Shown in pieces: positions 56,914-64,000 of a stretch of 64,000 bases of DNA. The translations under genes and the position numbers were made by a program. The stretch's first letter is position 1, and each line of letters starts with the position of its first letter. Source of the DNA: Archegozetes longisetosus (lineage: Eukaryota; Arthropoda; Arachnida; Sarcoptiformes; Trhypochthoniidae); NCBI GenBank assembly GCA_018873245.2, contig JAEMBT020000004.1, positions 3,210,573-3,274,572 on the forward strand. Reading direction: 5' to 3'. The notes beneath the pieces were generated by a model that was given only the letters and a program-made list of their open reading frames with translations, was not told the DNA's origin and made no database searches.

Positions 56914-59610
56914 ATGTCTCTGAACAAGAATGAACTTGACTTTAGAAATTTTCGTAAAAAGTTAATATATAAGTCATTTATAGTCCTTTTTATAATATCT
57001 AATGCTGTATCTCACGAAGCAATTTTCCGAATAGTGGAAGAACTCACGCAAACGACCAAAGCCATTATAGATCATTTCAAACCAGAATTCATTTGGGATT
57101 CTATTGCAAAGGCTTTCGAAAAACAAAAGGTAATGAGTCTTGAATTGTTCGTCTCAATTTGATTATAATAGAATTTTTAATTAAAAAGTTATTATACAAT
57201 AAAACTTACGTCACTCAAGAGGAACAGTTTAAAAGATTTGAGATATTTACGAAATCATGTCTAGATTTTCTTCGACATAATTTATTGGCTCAGCTGGGCT
57301 TAGTTTCTTATGAGACAGGAATCAATCAGTTCTCTGATATGGTAATTATGCTAATCATTCATAACTCTATCATTGAATCAAGAATTTGAATTTTTCCTGA
57401 TTAATCATTACAGACAAAGGAAGAAGTTCTTCAAAGCTTTGGTGGCTTTAGTATCGATCTGAACTTTCTCAGAAATAGATTTCTGAATCAAACTTTTAGA
57501 TTCCATCGTGAGAAAAGAAGTATCTATATCAATGAAATTGAGACTTTGATAAACTAAAAGTAATTGATATACGGCTCCTATTCAGAAGCTGATAAAATAC
57601 CCGATAACTGGGATTGGCGCGACTTCAAGATAGTTGCGCCCATCAAGAATCAGGGTTCATGTGATTCTTGTTGGGCTTTCGCTGCTAATTCTGCTCTTGA
57701 ATCGCATATGATGAAAGCACAATTGTGTCAAAATAAAAAATTTGATACCATTAGTTTAAGTGAACAAAACCTAATTGACTGCTCTAAAGATTATGGGAAT
57801 ACTGGTTGTGATGGAGGATTAATGAGCAATGCTTATAATTATATCGAAGCTAACGGTGTAATGGCCAGCGACGATTATCCCTATATTGAAGATGTAAATC
57901 ACTTGAAAATTCATAGATTTCTCTTCACAATTCTGTCTTTTTGCAAAAATATTTACAATCGAAGTTTAATATAATTTAGAAATCGGTTTAAACATAGAAA
58001 AAACTTTTCGTACTTATAGGATGGACAGAAATGCCAATATAAATCCGATAAAAAGGTTGGATCTTGTAATGGTTATGTGGAAGTGGAACCTAATGATGAA
58101 GAAGCTTTGCAACATGCAGTTTATCAAAAGGGCCCTGTCTGTAGTGCTGTTTATGTAACCGATGATTTCATCAAATATCGGTATTGATTACTTTGCTTTA
58201 ATATTTTTTTATGTAATTGGTTATGACGAGCTCATCAATAAATTTCCATATCAATTCAGCCTCAAAGAAATATACTTTCAATAGTAAAATTTTATTAAAA
58301 CAAAATTCGTAAAATAGCTTTGAAGCTAAGGAATAAGTTCAAATATAAAAATTAAAAAAGTATTGAAAAGAAAGATTATGAGCGACACTTTTAAGATACT
58401 TTATGATAGGGCTTTGTCCATATCTTGCCACATTCTTTTTCAAACTGAAGGCATCATTGCGATACTTCTATATCAATTAATTTGACTAAATCAGATTGAA
58501 TTGAGCTTAAAATAATCTTGAAAATATCTACTTCCTCTAGATGCTCGAATCCAAAACCTTACTGTTTCAAGGAGGCGACTCTACACATTAGATTATAACT
58601 CTACATTACAATTAGTACTTAGGATTAATATCAAGCTAAGGCTGAATTGTGATAGGGCGGAACTATCTTGGCTGAATAGTCAGGGACTAAATTTTCAGAG
58701 CTGAATTGACGTGCTACGCGTCAATAATATTTCGTAAGGGTATACATGGAGAATTGGCTACTCACTCATTTTAATCTGGCCAATTTATTACAATAGATTG
58801 TTTATCGATCTATGCTTTGTGCGCTACGCCCACTAAACCAAGCGCGCATCAAGCCTAACTGTAACTAACTTATTTAGACTAATGGAAACACCACTTTATA
58901 AGGTTAAGTTAGGTTAGATTAAGGGGTTTGTAGTACGTAGTACGCTAGATACAGGTCAATACACACTATTATGATAAGTTAACTAGTTTCAGATAATTCA
59001 AAAACCCATTCTTACCATATCGTCGCTTTGGAACTATACTGTCGTATTTCTAATTGGAATAACATTACAGATACGATAGTATAGTTTCAAGACGACGATA
59101 TGTTCTTTATAAGTTCTGTAGCGTACCTCCCTAAATACTTTCTTAAACTCAGTAATATGTTTAAGACAATTAAAATCTCAGCTCATATATGAACTTCAAT
59201 TACAAGAACTACATGCCAATAGTATTGTAAAGCTGTGTTGAGTAATAATTAGTAGAATAAGTTAATGTTTTGCTTTTCAAGAAGTGGTATTTTTGATGAC
59301 ACCTCTTGTCCTCATAATACTGGAGAAATCCATCACGCGGTTTGTATTGTTGGTTATGGTAAGACTGCTGATAATATTGAGTATTGGATCATTAGAAATA
59401 GGTATTAAGCTAAAATTTTAGATCAAAGAGTTAGAAAAAGTTTCTAAAAATTTTCTTTTGAAAAGTTGGGGCGAATCGTGGGGAGAAGATGGCTATTTTC
59501 GGTTGAGAAGAAATAAGAATAATACATGTAATGTAGCATCGTATTGTCTTTATCCTCTCGTTGATAATAGTTTAGATACTGACAAGTCATGGATGGCTAA
59601 ACCAAATTAA
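56914..59610 (+). CDS. Cathepsin L-type papain-family cysteine protease, seven exons
   Basis: Exons 56914-57129, 57189-57341, 57414-57519, 57586-57893, 58020-58180, 59282-59401 and 59466-59610 give about 402 residues. The order is an N-terminal hydrophobic segment (SFIVLFIISNAVS, near residue 22), an extra stretch of about 40 residues, and the I29 inhibitor propeptide (EEQFKRFEIF, INQFSDMTKEE). The C1A domain follows: NQGSCDSCWAFA with C187, GCDGGLMSNAY, HHAVCIVGYG with H333, and IIRNSWGESWGEDGYF with N354. The catalytic triad and the oxyanion Gln (Q181) are present, so it is probably an active lysosomal or digestive protease. The exon 3/4 join (REKRK-ADKIP) removes stop codons and uses a good pyrimidine-rich acceptor. 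The hydrophobic segment lies unusually far from the start, so either a signal anchor or a different start is possible. The 1.1-kb intron 5 holds a foldback repeat. Confidence 0.88.
59014..59103. repeat. Foldback hairpin in the protease intron
   Basis: Arms CATATCGTCG.TTGGAACTA and onward to CGTA pair with ATACGATAGTATAGTTTCAA and onward, around a loop of about 25 nt. It is probably the remnant of a small inverted-repeat element. Confidence 0.75.
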
Positions 59611-60866
59611 AATCTAGCCTTCAACCTGACTCATCATCTTGTGCCTGTACTTGTCGTTGAATTTAACTCTATTCAAATTTTGACTCTTATTGGCTATCAT
59701 TTACTTATGAACTAAGTAAAACTAATAATTTATGCTAAGAACACAGAACTAGAAAATACCCTTTCCTTCCCTTAGAATAAAAGTATAGACTCTAATTTCA
59801 AAGTCATCCTATTTTTATAGCACATATTGGTATTCAAGAATCAATTTATCTCAATTAAGTTTTATCCAATTATTAATTTTAAAAAAATTACATCATAAAA
59901 TTATCGCGTTGAAAATAAATCTAAATGTACTTTGACTAGAAATATTTACAAAAATGTATTTACAACGGGAGTCACCTGTATCCATATAAGGAAAGTCTAT
60001 TCTCTAGCTCTAGCATAAAACTTGTTTCAAGCTTATTAATAACTTTGGACTAAAACTCATAAGCTTTAGTCACTTCTTAAAGATTTTGTTATGTGCGCAA
60101 GTTCTAAACAATCAGTTGAATAAAGATTTTGAAACTTCCTGTTCTCAAGCAAACTTAACAATAGTTATGCTATTTGATTACAAGTCTGAACATATTTCAC
60201 TTAAACTCAAAAATTTAAAGGTTTTTCCCACCACTCAATAGTCAGTAAAAAATATTATATTAAAACAGAGATTTTCCGGATTAAAAAATGGTCGAATTCT
60301 GGACTGAATATCAGTAAATCCCAGAAAGTTTCGGGACGTCTAAAAAGTATCCTAAATGAAAATCACAGTAAATTTATTTAAATGACGGAAAATGTATTAA
60401 ACTTTAGAGAAAATCGTTGAGTTTAACAATTAACAATTTTTCGATATTATCCTGAGCTAATAATAAGAAAAACTTTAACCTTACTACTGAAAGCGTTGCA
60501 AGTTTTTAAAAGTGAATGTTTAAATCTTTTCAGGATTAAAAGTCTAAATTCCAGGATTACGTATTGATATCAAAGATTTCAGATTTTTCCGGAGACTAGA
60601 AATTGAAAATCTTTTCTCAAAGATGACTAACTCGAGTTTACTAAGCCTTTATCGTTTGATTTATATGTATTAAAAAATTTCGGACCGTCCGCAAAATCTC
60701 TACTCTGATCATTGTAAACTTTTAAATACCGTCTCTCAAAACATGACGTCATTTATTGTATTTTACGTTTCATTTAATGAGCTTTGGCTCTTCAATACAA
60801 AGTCTATTATTTATCTAATAATTATTTTATTAACCTTAAATTAATTAACATTTTTTAATAATAAGA
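59611..60866. other. Intergenic sequence upstream of PEX19
   Basis: AT-rich, no gene seen. Both flanking genes read rightward. Confidence 0.5.
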
Positions 60867-62732
60867 ATGTCTAAAAGTGAAGAAACAGTCGAAGAAAAGG
60901 CTGTGGAGAACAGCGCTGTAGAAGACGAAGAATTAAATGCGTTACTCGATAGTAAATCAATTATTTGTATTTGTATATTTGACTCAATGTTTATATTAAT
61001 TTAGATTTTATTTAAAGGGCTTTTGGTATTCATTAATTGTTTATTAGTTGTATAGAAATTTAGACACTGTTTGAAGACTGAATCACTTATGAGTTGATTC
61101 ATTAGTTTTTCAATTTTTCTTTTGTATTTAATTATTAAATTAATTGACTTTAAGGTGCACTCAATGACTTTGAATGTGATTCAAAGAAGTTATCAAAAGA
61201 TGAATCAAAACAGAGATCAAGTGATTGTGATGTGGATAAAAGTGTTGCCTCGACTTCAGTAGAATCGAACAATGAGTCAAAAACTAGTACAGAAATTGAA
61301 TCAGTTCAGGAGTCGTTTGATCAAAACGTATCATCAGATTTCGCAAAATTTAATGAAATGTTTTCGCCATTACTTAATGCAGATCCAGAACTTAGAGAGC
61401 ATTGGAGTAAATTGACTAAATCTTGTGCAGAAGCGGGTATTCATTATTCATCCAATTTTCAGACCATTTTGCTTAACGCTTTATTTCTTTTGTTAAACTC
61501 AAGCGAACACCACAAGCGATGAAGAATTTCAGCATTCATTGCAAGAAACCCTGAAGACTATATCAGATAAGGCTCAGGCAGTAGTCGGAGAAGATAGTAA
61601 TCTATCTGAAGAAGAGTTGGCAAGAATATGGTCTAATTTAGGAATCGGATCAGACGATGAAGAGAATGGTGGTCAATCGTTCGCTAATTTAATGCCATTG
61701 ATGACCAATATGATGCAAAACCTTTTATCGAAAGAGCTTTTATATCCGGCGCTCTCAGAGTTAGCAGAAAAAGTATAAATCAATTGAATTTACTCTCAAT
61801 TTATAATACAGGGTGTAAATTAAATACTTGATGGATTTATTTTTGAAATCATTTAATTAGTTTTAAAGATTTTTTCATGAAATTTATTATTCAAATAAAG
61901 GAGTAGCAGCAAATTATGTGAGGATATGCTGATCATTGCGCTGAAGGATATTTTTGAGTCGTAATAGAAAATTGTTGATCACCCTATTGAGCACATTTGA
62001 AATTGCATTAATTTCGCCTTCGATTGGTTTTTCGAGTGCTTCGATTGTCTGAAGATCCTGAGGTAAAGATAGTGCTTAACCATTTGGTTATTTTCTATTA
62101 GGAATATCTGAAGGACAAAGTTTTGGCTTAGGACCCTCAGACAAACAAAGCACCCGAAAAAGTAATTAAAGATGAAATAAACGCAATTTCCAATTACGAC
62201 TCAAAAATATATTTCAGTGTAATGATCAGCACAATGATCAGCATATCCTCACATAATTTGCTGCTATTCCTTTATTTAAATAATAAATTTCACGAAAAAA
62301 TCTTTAAAACTAATTAAATGATTTCAAAAATAAACCCATCAGGTATTTAATTTACATCCTGTAGTTTTTCAGTCTATTAATTAATTTTCTATTTATCTTG
62401 TATTCAACCCTAAGTATCCGTCATTTCTGAACGAGAATAAAGACCAATTATCAGCTGAAGAATTAAAACGCTATACAGCACAAATGGAACTAATGAAACA
62501 AGTCTGTGATGAGTTCGATTCGGAAAAACCAGAAGACAGTGAATCAGTTAAGAAAGAAAGGTTCCAGAGGATTTTGTCGATCATGCAACAGATGCAACAA
62601 TGCGGGTCCCCTCCTACTCAACTCATCGGCGATGTCCCAGACTTTAACACCGGAATACCCGGTGATTTTAAGCTTCCAGACATCCCGGGCTTTGGCGAAG
62701 GACAAAGTCAGGGCCAATGTCTACTCATGTGA
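60867..62732 (+). CDS. PEX19: Peroxisomal biogenesis factor 19, four exons
   Basis: Exons 60867-60951, 61155-61436, 61504-61772 and 62415-62732 give about 317 residues, the usual PEX19 size. The N-terminus is acidic (EDEELNALLDSALNDFE), matching the PEX3-binding helix region with its D-E-L-..-L-L-D motif. A middle acidic stretch (LMPLMTNMMQNLLSKELLYP, then KYPSFL) is the conserved helical domain that binds peroxisomal membrane proteins. The C-terminus is CLLM, a CaaX farnesylation box as in PEX19 of other eukaryotes. The protein is a cytosolic chaperone and import receptor that delivers membrane proteins to PEX3 on peroxisomes. Introns are of 203, 67 and 642 bp; the last contains a MITE. No lesions. 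Confidence 0.92.
61809..62361. mobile_element. TA-flanked MITE in PEX19 intron 3
   Basis: Ends CAGG.TGTAAATTAAATAC are inverted and flanked by TA. The match extends inward for about 140 bp per arm (for example AATTATGTGAGGATATGCTG). There is no coding sequence. Tc1/mariner-type by its TA target. It is spliced out with the intron. Confidence 0.85.
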
Positions 62733-63438
62733 TCTTATAACAGAAGAACTTCATATCTATTTCATTCTGTTGTTGCTTTTTCTATTGACTTGATTTCCTA
62801 TTCTCAACGCTAGATTACTTTTTCTTGAAAATCTAAATTATTTATCAATTTATATTATAATTATTCATATTACTTGTCGACTCAATAGTAACTTAGTTTT
62901 ATTGTTTTTAATTTAAGCGATTATTGTCTTTCTTTTGTATAAACATTGAATAGTGATTTAGAGCATGATTGCGTTTATAGTTGATATAATAATCAAATTA
63001 TACTATATTTTAATCAAAGATTTAATGAAAAGGATATGTAAATTTAAAAGGTTTTGATCAAAAGAAAAGTCAATCAACTTTAAAGTTGTCAATACAGATA
63101 CAGATTCTAAAAGTTTATACTTTTTAAAGGGTATAATCTAATCTTAAATAATCTATAATAAAAGGGATGTTTATAGAATATGTCTCTCTTCTAAACTTAT
63201 ATTCACTTTTAGATTAATTAATCGAAAATAGACGTTAATCATAAGAATTGCGGTTAAACTGAAAATCAATTCCAATTTTTAGTCAACAAAAACCCAAAAT
63301 CAAAGAATCGCATGGAAAAAATTGATCTTAAATTCAATTTAAATTTTTTTTATTTCTCAAAAAAGGGAATTTACAAAAAGACGAGAACTTGAAATTAATT
63401 ACTAACTGGTAACTTCATTTTAGAAAATAGATATTAAG
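62733..63438. other. 3' gap between convergent PEX19 and RPS25
   Basis: The two genes point at each other, so this AT-rich gap holds their 3' untranslated regions and polyadenylation signals. No other gene seen. Confidence 0.55.
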
Positions 63439-63768
63439 TTATGATTTTTGCTTTCCCTTTTTTCCCTTAGTTTTCTGCTCATCTTCAGCATTAGCCAACT
63501 CTTCAGCCTCTGCCGCATCATCAGCTTTAGTGGTTCGCGTGTATATAATCTGTGAATGGTGTTTAATCACTTGCCGAATCATTCCCTTTTCGTGCAAGTC
63601 GTCTAATGCTTTACGAGCCAAAGAACCACGAATTTTGAGTCTCTCGCTGACCACCGATGGAGTGATCAGTTTATAAGCGGGAACTTCGCGAACAAACTTG
63701 TCATAAGTGGCCTTATCGAATAAGACCAAGTTGTTCAACTTATCTCTAACTTTTCCTTTAGACCACTT
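63439..63768 (-). CDS. RpS25: 40S ribosomal protein S25, 3' exon (5' end not resolved)
   Basis: About 109 residues covering nearly all of eS25: [38 protein letters not shown] and SQIIYTR are family hallmarks of this small-subunit protein near the ribosomal head. The exon starts at AAG after a strong acceptor (a branch-point-like GACTAAT, then GCAG) at 63769 and above. The short lysine-rich N-terminus, which begins the protein in other animals, must therefore lie in an upstream exon. None could be recognised up to the window end at 64000, so it may be outside. The ATG overlapping the acceptor is unlikely to be the true start. The C-terminal tail [15 protein letters not shown] is charged. Confidence 0.92.
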   Translation of the reverse strand, partial: KWSKGKVRDKLNNLVLFDKATYDKFVREVPAYKLITPSVVSERLKIRGSLARKALDDLHEKGMIRQVIKHHSQIIYTRTTKADDAAEAEELANAEDEQKTKGKKGKQKS

Positions 63769-64000
63769 CTGCATTAGTCAATCATTCAACAAATAAGAGA
63801 TAATAACATTTAGTTTTCAGTCTATTATATTTTTGTTTAGTTTGAAAAATGTAAAAAAATGAATAGAAAAATAATTAGCGCACACTCAGAGTCAGTAAAA
63901 CAATTGATTAAATGAAAATATTGAACCAATTAAATGATAGTTTTGATTCAATTATAGTTGGTTTAGAGAAATGGTTCATTCATTTTTGAGTTTTTCACCT

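Noticed and set aside
57564-57974. Cathepsin as two separate or broken genes because of stop codons near 57557
   Set aside because: A 66-bp GT..AG intron (57520-57585) removes those stops and joins the propeptide to the mature domain in frame.
58540-58620. tRNA-derived SINE
   Set aside because: A GCTCGAATCC-like B box was noted, but no A box or cloverleaf at the right distance and no poly(A) or repeat tail could be seen.
61809-62361. Extra exons of PEX19 in intron 3
   Set aside because: The sequence is an inverted-repeat MITE with TA flanks. The protein continues correctly from AEK to YPSF across it.
63439-63774. RPS25 starting at the ATG at 63774
   Set aside because: That ATG is part of a strong splice acceptor (TAATGCAG), and the family has a lysine-rich N-terminus before KWSKGK.

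Overview
This is an AT-rich (visibly about 70% A+T) eukaryotic nuclear window. Genes are split by short introns with GT..AG ends (many of 60-160 bp), a 5-bp AACCT/TTAGG telomere-type motif occurs once, and the proteins look like those of an arthropod. A small-genome chelicerate such as an acariform mite is a reasonable guess, but the species cannot be fixed from sequence alone. No prokaryotic operon, rRNA or convincing tRNA was seen.

Layout. 0.7-1.8 kb: a four-exon short-chain dehydrogenase (minus). 2-5.7 kb: intergenic sequence with two inverted-repeat elements. 6-7 kb: a four-exon caspase homologue that lacks its catalytic histidine. 7.1-12.7 kb: palindromic elements, a hAT-type MITE with a perfect 8-bp target duplication and a 3.1-kb Merlin transposon with a perfect 8-bp duplication and a broken transposase. 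13.4-16.3 kb: a piggyBac-like element inserted exactly in the TTAA that ends a GC-richer, intronless deaminase-fold gene, which carries one internal stop. 17.4-18.3 kb: a small DnaJ-domain gene and a three-finger C2H2 gene.

18.5-40.2 kb is a transposon graveyard. It holds a MULE bounded by 17-bp minisatellite arrays, a second MULE of the same family bounded by 15-bp iterons, a third FLYWCH MULE nested in a 5.1-kb Tc1/mariner element, a SWIM-type MULE with an LTR-like sequence in its intron, several MITEs, a 590-bp near-perfect palindrome, a LINE tail, and a decayed virus-like coding block.

40.9-64 kb is gene-rich: a five-exon alpha-carbonic anhydrase with a mitochondrial-type N-terminus (minus), a four-exon leucine-rich-repeat protein with a PP2C-like tail resembling PHLPP but lacking metal-binding aspartates, a secreted CS-alpha-beta cysteine-rich peptide, a seven-exon cathepsin L-type protease, PEX19 with a farnesylation box, and the 3' exon of ribosomal protein S25. 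These are independent single genes. There is no evidence that they form a pathway.

The observations most worth following up are the deaminase-fold gene, the two predicted pseudoenzymes (caspase-like and PHLPP-like), and the shared iteron/minisatellite ends of the two MULEs. Exon joins were worked out by hand from reading frame, GT/AG ends and family alignment from memory. No database search was run.
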